A stretch of DNA of 64,000 nt. Origin: Trichoplax sp. H2 (Eukaryota > Placozoa > Uniplacotomia > Trichoplacea). The notes beneath the pieces are model-generated. The model had not been told where the DNA came from, did no database searches, and saw only the letters and a program-made list of their open reading frames with translations. The stretch covers positions 372,001 through 436,000 of the forward strand of contig NOWV01000046.1 of assembly GCA_003344405.1 (NCBI GenBank). Direction: 5' to 3'. This document shows positions 48,134 to 63,590 of the stretch, in pieces. The translations under genes were made by a program, and so were the position numbers. Positions within the stretch are counted from its first letter, which is position 1. Each line of letters opens with the position of its first letter.

Positions 48134-49222
48134 ATGAGTATCGACGATACGTATCTTCGTGAAGCAACATGGAGTAATATTGTTATTACTGTCATATTTT
48201 CATTTCTATTTTTGTTGATTGTTATCGGTAATGTTTTAGCATTATTCGTTATTTATCGACGAAAATCATTACAAGATCCAGCAGGAGTAGCCTTAGCTAA
48301 CCTTGCTGTTGGCGATCTCTTAACAAGTATCCCATTACTAGGCTCGACCATTATCTTTTGGATCGATGATGCTCATATTAATCCGTTAGCGTGTAAAATA
48401 TTGGCCTTTATGTCATTTTATCCTTTTACAATTATATTATGGACTACAGCATGGATTACATTTGATCGTTGTTTTGCAGTCTATCATCCATTTAAATATC
48501 ATCGTATCATTACAGTTAAGACAGTTGTTAGTCTACTCGCCATCGCTTGGATCCTTCTATTAGTATGGTGTATGATTCCGTTATTATCGTTGGGCCATGG
48601 TTTAGGGAATTACAACTATGTTAATTATACCCATTCCTGTTGGGTTGATGTGGGCAATTATCGGCAAAATGGAGTCTTTCTATTAATTACTTATTCAGCA
48701 GTTTTAGTACTTGTTATTATTGTGGTATTATGTTATAGTATTTTGTTAATTAAAGCGCGACTCGTATTACGACGCATAACTACTATTCCTACTTTTCACT
48801 ATCCTGCGTCATCATCACTGCCGGCACCAAGTCATAAATCAGTTAAGACAACATTAATTGTTGTTGGTGCATCATTAATGTGCATTTTACCAGCTGTTAT
48901 CATCATCTATATTACTATCATGTCACATCGTCTTATTTCAGAGCCGTTAATCTATAATTTATTTTGCTTCTGGACATTTTATGTAGATGCTGCACTCAAT
49001 CCATTCATATTTGGCTTCTCTCATAAAACTTTCCGTCTTGGTTATCGTAAATTGTATCGTCATTTTATGAGTAAATTTATTACACCGCATCATCGAATAT
49101 ATCCTGCAATACCGTCTGCTCCAGCTTCAGTATATAACAGTATCCAAAGTAAAATGAATGATATAGCTAGTAATGGTTACGATTGTTCAACAATCTTTAA
49201 TTCTAATTTAAATAACGAATAA
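48134..49222 (+). CDS. Class A (rhodopsin-like) G-protein-coupled receptor, intronless
   Basis: 362 residues with seven membrane spans. Landmarks: TM1 GNVLALFVIY (Asn33), TM2 LANLAVGDLL (Asp61), Cys87 at the top of TM3 with partner Cys169 in the second extracellular loop (HSCWVD), DRC in place of DRY at 111-113, TM4 Trp139, TM6 CILP (250-253) in place of CWxP, and TM7 NPFIF (289-293) in place of NPxxY. An N-glycosylation site (NYT) lies in loop 2. Third loop of moderate length, Ser/Pro-rich C-terminal tail. It signals through heterotrimeric G proteins at the plasma membrane; the ligand is unknown. The changed DRY, toggle-switch Trp and NPxxY motifs are seen in divergent invertebrate receptor expansions. 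Single-exon structure also fits lineage-specific receptor families. ATG 48134 leaves a short extracellular N-terminus. Confidence 0.93.
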   Translation: MSIDDTYLREATWSNIVITVIFSFLFLLIVIGNVLALFVIYRRKSLQDPAGVALANLAVGDLLTSIPLLGSTIIFWIDDAHINPLACKILAFMSFYPFTIILWTTAWITFDRCFAVYHPFKYHRIITVKTVVSLLAIAWILLLVWCMIPLLSLGHGLGNYNYVNYTHSCWVDVGNYRQNGVFLLITYSAVLVLVIIVVLCYSILLIKARLVLRRITTIPTFHYPASSSLPAPSHKSVKTTLIVVGASLMCILPAVIIIYITIMSHRLISEPLIYNLFCFWTFYVDAALNPFIFGFSHKTFRLGYRKLYRHFMSKFITPHHRIYPAIPSAPASVYNSIQSKMNDIASNGYDCSTIFNSNLNNE

Positions 49223-51384
49223 GGATTATTTTATGCTTATTACATACATTTTTATTTATTAATTCTGTTATGGTGTATCCCTATTTATTAAAAATTCTGA
49301 GAAAATTCTTGTCACTGTCATCTTTTAGCCTTTCTTCTCTACTACAAAGGTGACATTTTCAAATAACGCTCCCGCAAAAAGATCTACCTTAGCTAGATAA
49401 GCCGTACATGCAGTATATATGTCTTTCATGTTGCATGATCACGCAATCATAACTCATAATTATTCTTAACTTGATTAGACAGTTGATGTGGGTTTATAAA
49501 TCGATGAATATTCTATATTTATGGCTAGAGACGCAATTGGATTAAAATCTTTTGTTTGACTTTTGCACTCTATGAATTCTGTCTTAAATGCATAATAGTT
49601 ATACGTAATGAAATCATCTATTTTACTTCTCCATTCTCTACCTTCAATGCACGATATAGTAATCATAAGTTAATGGATTAATATTTTAAAACGACTGAAT
49701 AAATGGCTTTATGTAGAAGCGTGACCTTGATCGATTTTAAAAATAGAGTAAAGTATCCAATGAGAAGGATTTTAAATCTGTGATACATGATCAATTTTGA
49801 GCTTCTGTAACGATATTGACGAAAGTATTGAAATCGAAACACTAAAATAGAAAAGTAAAATCATATACCACGTATTGTCAGTTGGTTAACTACAGTAGCG
49901 TATTCATTTTAGGCCACAACATACGTACGTTACGTATGCGAATGTCTGTCTTGATCATAATCACTTTATACATGTATACGAGTATTAATTAGTGATATAT
50001 GAATACGGGAAATTAACCTTCAATATCTTGAATATTTACCGAGAAGTCAATCGATTTGAAAATAATTTTTACTACTCTCACAGTTTAATTTCAAAGTTTC
50101 ATAGTAAGATTAGGAAAGAAGTTCACGTATTGCCTTGACTTCCACTTGCCAAAAAGTAACATTGAGCGCGTACACTCGTATACACAGTAGAATCCTTTTG
50201 CTGATTGGGTTGGCTAAATCAGTTCCTCCTCATTAAAGGGGAAAGGTTCTCGTATTTGTTAGGTTTTAGATTGCCATTGATAACAAATTCTTCCTACCCT
50301 TTTAATTAGTCTTCTTAGCCAGTGATGCTTACCTTAATCGGGAGCAATAAAATCGATCAGTTAATTAGCTTATATTGTAGTGAATTTGCCGAGATCCGAC
50401 ATAATGGAGTTATGATTGGTAGCTGTTCTTTTACCATATGGCTTAATGAATGAGCAAAAGAATTTTTTTTATAAGCTGTCAACCCATCATACCATCAAGC
50501 AAAAATTCATTTTCTATTTTTCCTCTATGCTAAAATGTATGGAAGCGCTTTACCAATTATGTTGAGTAGGGATATTCGGGCTGCTTATGGTTTTATATGC
50601 GGGCAAAATTGATGTCTAATAAATTGTTTTGCTGAGCATCAGTTGCGCATTAATAGGTATAACTTAGTTAAAAATCCAAATATGATATTTAAGGTAGTCA
50701 TTCTACAACGGGACTTTGAAAGCAAATAAATTTGCTAGACTTATCTTACAATAATTGCTAAGAGCTTCAACTATGAGATTTTCCCTCTCCCAATTTGGAT
50801 CCATTGCATTAGTTCTCTTTGCGGGCAGCAAAGAAATTTGTGATTTTACAATGACCGCACATGAAAGATATTTTTTATCTGTATTAAATGTCTTCTAATG
50901 TCAAAACAAATCTTGATATAACCGATCCTGAGACATCTTAATGCTACCCAGTGGACGGCTTCGTAAGAACAATTTAACTGGAGAGGATGCAAGTGTAATA
51001 GGATTTAGCTTTGATAAGCTATTGCAGTTTGATCCAGTGACGATCAATTTATGATACGTATTTTCTCAAAGCAATTTCTGCCATTAAGTAGCGTAATCTA
51101 TTTTAGTGGCTAATGCCTCTAAAATTATAGATCATCAGGGGCTAAAGTGCTAAAGATCTTACCGTTCAGTTATAGCAACAAGGAAATGAATGGTGTGTTA
51201 TTTTATCCTATCTGGATTTAGTTACAACGATTTCTCTCAAAAGAATGCTCAAATACGGATCTATTTTGGACTGCAGGTGTACAGTACAGTTGGCTTAGTG
51301 ACTTTGTCAGATAATTTCATGTTCAGGCAAAGCGAAAGACGTTTGTTGCTTATTATAGATCCATGGAATCTTCGTAACGATTGG

Positions 51385-51775
51385 CTTTCATCAGGCCAGT
51401 ATTTGTCAATAGCGAGTAAGACCATTTAACTTCAGGTATTCGCTTGTTATAACGTAGAAGTAATCCATTTAGGCGCCTTTATCCGATCAATATTCATCAG
51501 TAGCGAGTAATTGTAATTTAATTGAATTGAATTATTGCTATTTCCATTGCAGTTGAGCTTATTATTTATTGATGAATTCGAATCTGTACAGTGAATGCTT
51601 TTCGTTACAATAGCTCCTACTTTCGTCCGGTTAACCTTTGTCATTAAAGACATTTTAACTAATCCCTACTCTCTCGTTAGGTCAATATTTGTCTTTAGTA
51701 AGTAATTAATACAGTAAAAAGACATTTTAACTGCATCTATTTGCTTATTAATAATTATGACCTTTTGGAAAGTGG
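51385..51775. repeat. Three diverged copies of a short repeat
   Basis: GGCCAGTATTTGTCAATAGC, GATCAATATTCATCAGTAGC and GGTCAATATTTGTCTTTAGT, each followed by GAGTAA or AAGTAA, occur near 51395, 51486 and 51680. Two of them are followed by a CATTTAACTTCAGGTATTCG or CATTTTAACTGCATCTATTT block. Old and non-coding. Confidence 0.5.
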
Positions 51776-51886
51776 GCATCCCTCTAAGCAAAGCCTTCTG
51801 CGTATCGCAAGGGTAAGCTTATCATGATAGAGTACGCACTGTATACACTACGTTACTTGTATCCTAGTGTTTTTAGTGACCTGTTG

Positions 51887-52575
51887 TAAGGACTAATTCA
51901 TCTATTTTCTTTCTAAGCCAAGCAAAAGAAATGCTTTATACTTGTAGATTAAAGCTCTATATTGGTCTAAGAACTAACTAATTCTGCTATTTTCTTTCTA
52001 AGCCAAGCAAAAAAATGCTCTGTACTTGTAACTTTTTATTAGCGTAAGGACTAACTAATCCTGCAATTTTCCTTCTAAATCAAGCCAGAAATGCTTCGTA
52101 CCTGTAGATTAGAGCTTGCAGTATATTGGCCCAATGAGCTAACTCGTTGGACCATTTTCCTTCCTAAACGAAGCAAAAACTGTCTCATACTAGTAGATTA
52201 ACGCTTTTTATTGATCTAGGAGTAACTAGTTCGGTCATTTTCTCTCCAAACGAAGCAAATGTCTCATACTTGTAGATAGGACGTTATATTGGCCCAACGA
52301 GCTAACTCATTCGAGCATTTTTTCCTAACGAATCAAAAAATTGCCTTGTACTTGTAGATTAGAGCTTGCTATTGATCTAAGAACGAACTAATTCGGCCAT
52401 TTTCTCTCTAAACGAAGCTAAAAAAAATGCCTCGTACTTGCAGACGAGAGCTTTTACTTGGCCTAAGAGCCAACTACTGTAATGCAACTATTGTCTCTGT
52501 AAACGAATCGAAAAATGCTTCAAAATCGTGGATAAGAGCTTTATTTTGGCTCAAGAGCTAACTACAATCCTTCAT
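51887..52575. repeat. Tandem array of about eight diverged units of roughly 75-90 bp
   Basis: Each unit carries, in order, a CTAACTAATTC-like block, CATTTTCTCTCTAA, an AAACGAAGCAAAAA-like block, ATGCTC/CTCGTACTTGTAGATTA, then GAGCTTT and TATTGG. The CTTGTAGATTA-type phrase appears near 51952, 52027, 52104, 52195, 52275, 52353, 52437 and 52530. Divergence is high, unlike the younger 108-bp array at 32166. Non-coding. Confidence 0.8.
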
Positions 52576-53789
52576 CCATTTATATTCTCTAATTACAGCA
52601 AAAGAGGTTTGTACAGTGTGAACTACCAGAGGGTAAAAGAATTTCGTCATCTACAAATCATTACAAAAAAAGACCCTAATAATTATAAAGTCTTTTTTGA
52701 AAGGGTGGCTTCGTTAGATCACTTTCTCTCAGAAGAGAGAACTGTGCCGTGGTAGTACGACACCAACGACCTAGACTTCGTCCTGAGCCAATCTAAACAT
52801 GTTTGCGAAATGTTTATAAACTCATTAAAAATAGTCCTGCCTTTGCTTATGGTACAAATGATACAGTGCCACATCGCAAACGGACTGTATACTACAGTCT
52901 GCAATAGCATAGAGTTCATACTACTGTAAGCCAAGCTATTACAGTACATAGTGGCACCGTGGAGCGTGTGTACTGTAGTACTGTACAGTGTACAGTACGT
53001 TTAATTTGCATTTTTCCACAGCCAGCGAGCGGTCATCGTCATCGTGTTGATGTACCACCCAAATGGAAATGTGTAGTAACGACGGCAGTAAATTTTCTTC
53101 TAGGCTCTATTGCACTATTTAACAGGAAAGTTAAATGATAATGAACACTAGTCTATATATTGCAGTGTCTAGGCATCAACGTCTGTTTAGTATGAATGAA
53201 CTATTAGTACAGAGTATCGTTTCGAGTAGTGCATTGGTTTACACTTGCAGAACTGTATACTGTAGGTCCGAATGGAGGACTGCAGAGATAAATTGGAGCA
53301 AGATAAATACTGTAGTAACAAGTGGATCAGGGATTGATTGTAATTTCACATCATACCATACACCTACATCTAACAGACCAAAGTCTGTATCTGTAGAGTA
53401 ATCGATTTCGATAAGAACATCCTCATCACCTCCACATCATTATGGTCATGGCACTGAAACAATCAAGGCTTCAGTACTCCCAGTTATTAGTCTCGTCATT
53501 TCAAAGTCTGACTTGACGCCAGACAATGATCAAATAAGAACAAGTGTATCTCGTAATATCTTTAAGAATTTACTTATTATTACTGTAACTTTCTATATAA
53601 CTACAACTTATAATCTATATTAATTAGCTTATCACAGTACTGAATAGATTCTATTCTAATGGCAACTACAGAAATAGTAACTTGCAACTCAACTATCAAC
53701 TATGTCCTACGAATCGATTGACTGCTTATGAGTACAGTAGGAATAAACGTAAGCATATGTAGACGTTATCGAACGGGTGTTACTATACA

Positions 53790-54180
53790 AACAGTATAAC
53801 AGTACAGTACTGTACTGTACAGTACTACAGTATATCGTACCTTAACCGGTACTTCTTCACCAGTATGGTAATAATTATTATAACTATTGGATGTTGAATG
53901 AGTGCTCACAGCAAGACACTATCCAGTGCGTGCCCATTGCCTAAGCGCTCGTACAGTACAGTGTACTGTAATACTGTACAGTGTACAGTACAGTACTGTA
54001 CACTGTATTCTGAGTTGAACTTTCACAGCACTGTACTGTACTGTACTGAGCAGAGCGGGGGTACTGTATCAGTCAGAAGTAGAAACGTACAAACATTGTA
54101 GTATACAGTAGAAAATACTGGGTACTGAATTGTGCAATGCGCTAACGTGCTGTACTCAGTGTCCAGTACTAGCATACGTC
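53790..54180. repeat. GTAC-palindrome cluster
   Basis: Densest parts at 53800-53830 and 53950-54070, with TACAGTACTGTACTGTACAG and related words. Same family as the clusters at 3325, 11735, 30640, 55310 and 63240-63590. Confidence 0.85.
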
Positions 54181-57100
54181 CATTTGTTTTTCTAACACGA
54201 CGACCTTAGGAAGGTAACAGAAAAAGGTTTCAAAGTCTCGTTACCAGAATCGCTGTAGAAGTTCAGTGAGTGCCACGGCTTGTGTGGAGATAAAAACGCA
54301 TTTCTTCATCGCAAATATCACTTGGTCTCTATCTCCAGGTAAGTTGAATGACTTTATGAATACGATCTTAAACTTGCGGTGTTATGGAAATGGACTATTT
54401 TTAATTATATTGACGCCATTATAAATCACAGTAATAGTTGAGGCAAAAGATAACCGACATGTCGCTTTTATTCTTTTGTATACGTATTCATTAACATTAA
54501 TTATATTATCCGAGGCAGGCTTACTACACTATTTCGGTTTTACTAATACACTTTATGATTTAAAAAAATAGATTGCTGATATTAACTTCTATCGTTTGCA
54601 ATATTCATCTATTTCCTTAACCATAATGATAGGAGTAAGGGCGACGAAGGAATTCACTTAGTGTTGAATCCCAGTCACAAATGATAGGGCAAAAACATAC
54701 AAAGTTCAACTTTGCGCCGTCCACTATCAATTTTAAAATGACGCTATCCTTTTGTAAATTTGTTCGAGTCAAGACAGGACAATTTTTTCTTCTCTTTATT
54801 GCTGTATGATGTTGTCAAGGATGAGCAAATTACGTCTTATTCTGTTGTGCACAACAATTTAATTTTAAATGTATGAAATGGACTGTAAAGTGTCATAGTG
54901 TGTCACTTAGGATCGTCATTACACTAGGTTGTATTTTTCAGTAAAAGTCGGAACTACGGTATCCTGGTATCCACTTTTTAGGCGTACATTACAGTCCGTG
55001 TACTTTGTTGAAGCATTATCATACTGTATTGTTCTAACTCTCCTTTTCAAAGGGAAGTTAGTGCTTAGAAAGGACCGTTCAATGTCGATCTGAGTAATGT
55101 ATCTAGGATTGAAAAGTGAAGATATTCGGAATTGGTAATAACCTTGTGCTAGCCTTGCCCTTTTAGTACTACAGTATTCTTCTATCCCTATAGTTGGTTG
55201 CTAAACACGGCAGGAGCTGAAACGCGCTGATAAGCTTTTGATACGTTTACGAGTCGATCGATCGATCAGAGCGTCATTTCGTCTCTTTTGTTACAATAGT
55301 GGACTTATGTTCTATACCGTACTGTATAGTGCGGACAACCGTATCAAGCACGCGATCAATAGCAATACTGTACGACGTGTAACACGGACGATTCAGGAGC
55401 TTGCTCTACGTGCGTATGCATGGACGACGTGTTACTGTATTGTACAGCACGTTTTCACTTTTTTTTTGGCCCCTACGAACTCTTTCATGCTCCTACAGTA
55501 CGATTTCAGTACAGTGTTTTATCGATCGACGCTTGGCTAGTACTGTACGTACATACAGTACAGTAGCACTGCACATACTAGACCCATTAACGTTGTACAG
55601 TAGTATAGTATGGACGGAAGCTATTCTTGCTCTCTTTGTTGGGTTGGGACTAAATATTGAACGCGACAGTTTTTACAACTACGAGCAAATGGCTTACTCG
55701 TCAGTTACTCCATTGACCGTAGCCTAAATACTACTAGGATTGTTTTTAATGGAAGTTGACTGTTGCATGCCCATTTATCGCCCAATTTTTGAAGAAAAAA
55801 AGTTACTGTAGTGATGAATAGGATTGCGATACTCGCAAAATTGTCATCTGCACTTTTTGCAGTTAGGCAAGCGATAAGCGTTGAAAACATCAATTGAAAT
55901 CATACAGTAGATTAGCTTTGATGATGATTGCGATTCTATGATAGTTCTTATAGGACTAGATATACTATTGCTATTAGTGCAGTACAGTACAACAATGATA
56001 ACATACGTAGATTGAGTATTTTTATATCTTTAATGTATTTATGAAATATTACTCGATAGTGCAGTTGACATTCGCTACCGATCATAACTTGCGCGACATT
56101 GCTCCTTGTATACTGTATATTGATTGATTTCTTATGCAATAGTACGGTACAGTAGTTTACAAGTAAGAGACTGTGTCATGCACCAAACACTTCATTGTAA
56201 TACATAGGACTGTCGACGAAATTACTAGCTGGAAAATATTTTCTGCATAACATTCACCGTCTGCGATCTTGATTAATTATCCATTGTACGTATAAATTGT
56301 TCTATTGTACAGTGAAATATTTTGGCGCTTTCGTTCACTCGTCCACTAGACTTGCACCTTCATCATCCTGTTACTATACTACTGTACTTATTATAAGTTC
56401 GTATAGAAACTGTACTGTTGTGTGTGCAGTGAGTTAGCTTGCTCTAAGATATTGTCATGCATAGCCCTGTATCACATTCACCTTTATTATAGACTGCATT
56501 TTACAGGAACTATTATAAACAATACCCATATAAAGTTCCCTACCAATGATTTATTGATTGATTAGGATTGTAAAAAAAATTTACCTTTTGTATGCAACAG
56601 TAACAGGGTTCGTACGGTTCAACCGGTACCATACAATACAATAAACAAAATACGATAGTGAAAGAGACTAGCGTACAGCGGATAGCATTTTATCTTGCAT
56701 GCATATTGTCATTAACTAGCAAAGTTTTGAAACTCCAGGGACTTGATTTCAGTATTTTGGCATGGAATTGCTAAAGGTACATCTAGCGGTACATCCTAAC
56801 TAGCGTTGTTTTACTGCCAATAAATAATAGATTGCATTAACTCATTCCAATGCGATCGTACAACGTCATGTTTTGTCATTGTAATGTATAAATTTTACTG
56901 CACTGTTTAGTGTACCGATATCGACAGGACAGTATACTAAAATTAAATTATTAATTGGCAAGAGAGTAGACAAGGGCGACAAATCGATTAGCAAGTAGTT
57001 GAGCAGTTTTCACTTCGCATTTAATTGTAATAATATTGTAATTGTACAACGACTGTCGTAATACTGAGTCTACAGCGACTAGACTCTACCAAGTCTAGAT

Positions 57101-59714
57101 TGAACCGCCAGTTTATGGCCATGACTCAATAATTACTGCATCTCGATCATTCAAAACAACCTTTTTAGTGGCATTTTACGACAGTAGTTAGTTTTGATCC
57201 TCCGACTAGACAAGCTAGTAGTTTCTTTGTTTCTTTTACGATACTCGATTAATTATACTTAAAAATACTTTAGTACTGTACTGTATAATTCCACTTTTCA
57301 TGGTTTTCACGGACTATCTTTCTGCTGCATTGTACCGTGTTAACAGGATATCATTATTTTACATGCAATCAGCTTTATACTAGTTAGTATGATATGCCGA
57401 TCTTGTGAATGATGGTCGTATAGGAATTTTTTTATAACCCCTTGAATGATCGTATGATCTCTATCTGTTTATAGTTGATAGAATTTGTACTATCGATAAT
57501 ATGATAGACTATTCACTCACAGTATTCTCAAACATTTATATACTAATTTACGAAATAAGGTACTTTGGTTTAGTCTGAATATATTTCGGACGTGTCTAAT
57601 GTAACTGGCTATTCATTAGCCATGTGCATGTACTTGATTCCTATTTTATTTACGGTCGAGTTATGTATTTATTTTTTTTATAAACTGAGAAGTAATCACT
57701 ACAGTATTAGCCGCACCACCATATTAGGCGAAATACCTAAGTACAGTGTACTATACTGTACTTGCATTGCGAAGAATAGAGTACCAGGTAGTACCATGGG
57801 TAGTACAGTACAGTATGCAGTTTCATACTCACAGTTATCATTGGAGTAGGCTACTCTTGTATTGCATTATCATTAATGATGCCTAAGTACATGGTTAGGC
57901 TACCATCTGCCCAGGAAGGGCTACTCAGTTGCTTTCTAGTTGTCTAGTATTGCAGTGCTAATTATGAATGTAGTTGTTTTGTTTATCCATAGCTTACGAT
58001 ACAGATTACTGTAGAGAAGTTTTTCATCGCCCTACAGCGTCCTAAATTCGTAAAAAATAGCTTCTATAATGTTTAAATTCTTTGCAATGCGAGTTATGGC
58101 GTTTCTTATTATGTAGATTGTCCATCCATAGTGATGGATGCCTACTATAGTTCATAGCTTCCTTTACAGTATACCGTTTCTTGAAGATTCATTACGCGAC
58201 TAAGGGTGGTTAATTGCTTTGTATTCATTGCCAACTACTGTAGTAGCTATTTTGAACTTTTACTACCCGCCATGTAGCCCTATGTACTGTACAATGTAAT
58301 GTTGAAGAGAGAATTTCTCTTGATGGAAAAAAATGATTGTATGAGCTTCATTCGTAAAGTACAGTACTGTATATTAAACACCTCATGTATACGATACTTA
58401 TTATATCAGAGTACGTATGTCAGAATCTGATTTCGGCGGTTTCCTGTATAACATTCATGATAAACAGAAAAGATAAATTTATTCGCTGGCATGACGGTTT
58501 AAAAATTGAAGATAATGTGATTGATGATGATATGCAATCATGATTGAATAAGCTATAAAAATCTTTCACTTGAGTCTTTATTCCTGGTCGTGTAATAACC
58601 AAATTGTCGTCGATGTATACTTTACTACTTTCAATTAATGCGAGCGTGCACTGTGGTCTCCAATTAATAGCAAACTGTACTACTAATCGACAGATTCGAT
58701 AATAATTATAATTATTATCATATTATATACTGTAGTAGTTGTACAATACTCTACGTACTTCTAAGTATAGCATATCAAAGGGTCATACTATTACTAATAA
58801 GCTGATTTAGGTAGTCTGCGATAAATTGTTATTCACAATTTTACTGACCCTAGCGCTGTAGTGAATGTAATAATACTAATACTGTATACGCTTGTATGTA
58901 GACTGTATTACAATACTATACTGTGGTTATTGATTCGATCGTTCTGTATTATTATAATATATATATTACTACAGTATTTTAATTCAGTATGACATACTTG
59001 CTAAAGAAATCGCTATTGGTCTTACGGTAATAGTATCTTATTCTTGGATTAAAAGTTTATTATAACAGAAAGCTAAAGACAGGAGTATGTCGGATTTTTC
59101 GTTACTTCGTCCGAAGCTAACTATTGTTAGGACCTTTTATGTAACAGTGAAGTTGAATCACATGGCTTGCAGCTGTTGCCGGGGAATAATTGCTTCATTG
59201 AAATAAATTTAATGCCGTCAAAAGAGTTGTAAATACTGATACCATTGAGAATAAAGGACAAAAAATTAAAGTTCCTATCGACTTAAGCCCAACCCCAATT
59301 CTGACTACATAACTTCAAATTTGTTGGATGACGGATATGTAAATTGAAACGCAACGGCTAGTCATTTATTGTTTTAAATGGAATGGGGTGTTCAGCATAT
59401 AAATAATTAATAATTATCTGGAGGCTAGTTTTCGTACACAGTTCTGCTCATTTTCTCATCAATATCTCTTGTCATAATGATATAATTGATTGATCTATTA
59501 TATTATATCATACTCAACATTTCATATTGAATAGTATTTTTTATACGGAGGCTGTCTTTCTTTTATATGGTAACTGATTCAATACTTTTGCTACTTGCAA
59601 ATCTAGGGTTGAACTAAATTCTTACTGGCATAGTTGTGGTATAGAAAACGTTAGGATTAAAGTAATACATAGCTATTTGATCGAATTTTGAATCGTTACT
59701 AAGTAAAAGTAAAA

Positions 59715-61650
<1,936 letters not shown>

Positions 61651-62099
61651 TATGAATATGCTATTGCATGTTTATAAGCTTTACAATTTAGGATCGGCAT
61701 TCGCAAATGTTGACAGGAAGAAGCACACTTAGTTATTGAAATTACGTTTTGAGATGTTTCAATAATTTGACTTTAAAAAATGATTTTTGAAAGTAAGGCT
61801 ATGATTGAATATGAAATGCGAAGTGATTTATGCGTAATGAAATCTTTACGTAATTTCATTTTTGTGTTGAAACATTAATTTTCTTTGCGTTGGACAGTAA
61901 AATATTTCGATGAGAATAACATTTCATAAATTATTATAATGCCAATAATACCGTGTTGAAAATTTGTAAATTATACGTTTATTACTCTATATAACATTTA
62001 CATGTAATGGTAAGCATACAGTTTTGCTTCTGAGATTTATGGCCATTACTCCTGCGATTGCTATAGACTGTTGACAAATATCTCCTTTATATGATTAAT

Positions 62100-62169
62100 A
62101 TTGGACTGTGTTTCCGGTATATCATGCTTAAAAAAATGATTGGACTGTGCTTCCGGTATATCATGTTTA
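62100..62169. repeat. 31-bp direct repeat pair
   Basis: ATTGGACTGTG[T/C]TTCCGGTATATC with its ATG[C/T]TTA tail occurs at 62100-62130 and 62139-62169, differing at two positions. It lies in a 76-codon minus-strand frame (62291-62061), where it reads KHDIPEAQSN and KHDIPETQSN. Confidence 0.8.
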
Positions 62170-63239
62170 GTAAGAGAGGGAATATTTGTAGTGCAGTATA
62201 TTGACGAAGGGAGATCTAAATCGTTACTGTCATGTTTAAGATTATGCAATGCTAGATAGTAATTCTTTTTGTCATTGTGATGATTACGCAAGTGTAATTT
62301 CTTTTTATGATTGTTGTTACCTATTTCAAAGTCCTAATATGCTGTTAATGGTACGGTTATACACAGTTTACTTCACTAACCTGAATATTTAAATATATTA
62401 TGAATCGTTTTATTAATATCAATATTGTAGATCAATGACCGTTTTTAATTGTATTATATCTCGCCCATGATAGTCTTTAGTGTGATTATCTCTAAGTACA
62501 TGGTTAATAAAGCTTTATAATAATCGATTTATGGTTGATTGGTTTGTAGTAATTTAACCTTTGCGTTTGATTGTAAAAAATTGATGAAAGAAGAGTTGTA
62601 ATACTTGCCGTAACGAATTTTTTCACGCAGAATATCGAGATTGGATTTCCGGGGATGTTTGCTATAGTTCCTTACTGTGAAGCTTTATTATGATGATTCG
62701 ATTTTGCAAAGGAAGTTAGCTAATGTTATTGGACAAAATGTTAACAGCCTACAGCAGGAAATCAACAATACGTGATAGTTAATTTCCCGTTAGCCCACTA
62801 ATCACTGTCACAGACTGTGAAAGCATGGGACATTGTTGACCTAGGACGTACAGTATGATACTGTAGACAGGTGCGTTAGGAGTGATTGATTCAGTTTCAA
62901 GTGTTGAACTGCAATACATACTCAAACCAATCATACACAACAGTATTAGCACCAGGTATTGTATTGTAAAGTAAGGTAATGTCCAAAAAATCTATAATGG
63001 TAAAAGAGAGCGTTATTGTTGGATGTCAGATATAGGGAAGTCCTTACCTCTGCTTAGACTGACAACTACGGTACAGTACGAGTTAATTGAGAAGTGTCTC
63101 TTGTCTCTAGTACTGTCCTGTACTGTATGTTATACAGTATAGTAGACCAGTTGTGTTACTAGCCTCTGTGTGTATGGTTCTCATTCATAACCTGAATGAA
63201 AATCCCCATACTTTTCAGAGTCTAAAAATGAGTTTCTCA

Positions 63240-63590
63240 TCGAGGAAAAGAGTACACAGTACAGTAATAATTACTAGTGTGCTCTACTGTCAGTACAGCA
63301 CACCACTTTGCCATCCAAAAATTGGAAACGAAAATCAACGCATCTTCCATTGCACAACAAGTACGAATTTACAGTACAGTACTGTAGAGATCGAAGAAAA
63401 ACACGGGCGTTAACGTACTGTACTGTACTGTACTGTACTGTATCGGACTAGGACTGTACTACAGTACATAGCGTACAGTAGGTACGGTAGGGTACTGTAC
63501 CGAACATACTGTACTGTACAGTACAATACTTTACAGTGTACAGTGTACAGTAGATGCATTTACAGTACTGTACTGTACTAGAAGTAAGTC
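63240..63590. repeat. GTAC-palindrome cluster
   Basis: Includes an uninterrupted run of TACTG units at about 63415-63441 and TACTGTACTGTACAGTACAA near 63507. It ends about 100 nt before the start codon of the gene at 63688. Confidence 0.88.

Larger units (their letters stand above)
49223..59714. other. Long repeat-rich intergenic stretch, no secure gene
   Basis: 49223-51350 is plain AT-rich sequence. A scattered repeat lies at 51385-51775, an array of units of about 85 bp at 51887-52575, and a 400-nt plus frame with one internal stop at 52528-52930. GTAC-palindrome clusters lie at 52960-53000, 53790-54180, 55310-55620, 57730-57830 and 58270-58375. A GC-richer stretch at 54190-54340 ends in a strong donor (CTCCAG, then GTAAGTTG), but no open frame crosses it cleanly. 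Many short frames rich in Tyr-Cys-Thr-Val are artefacts of the palindrome. About 59100-59714 is the RAP1 5' flank. Confidence 0.45.
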
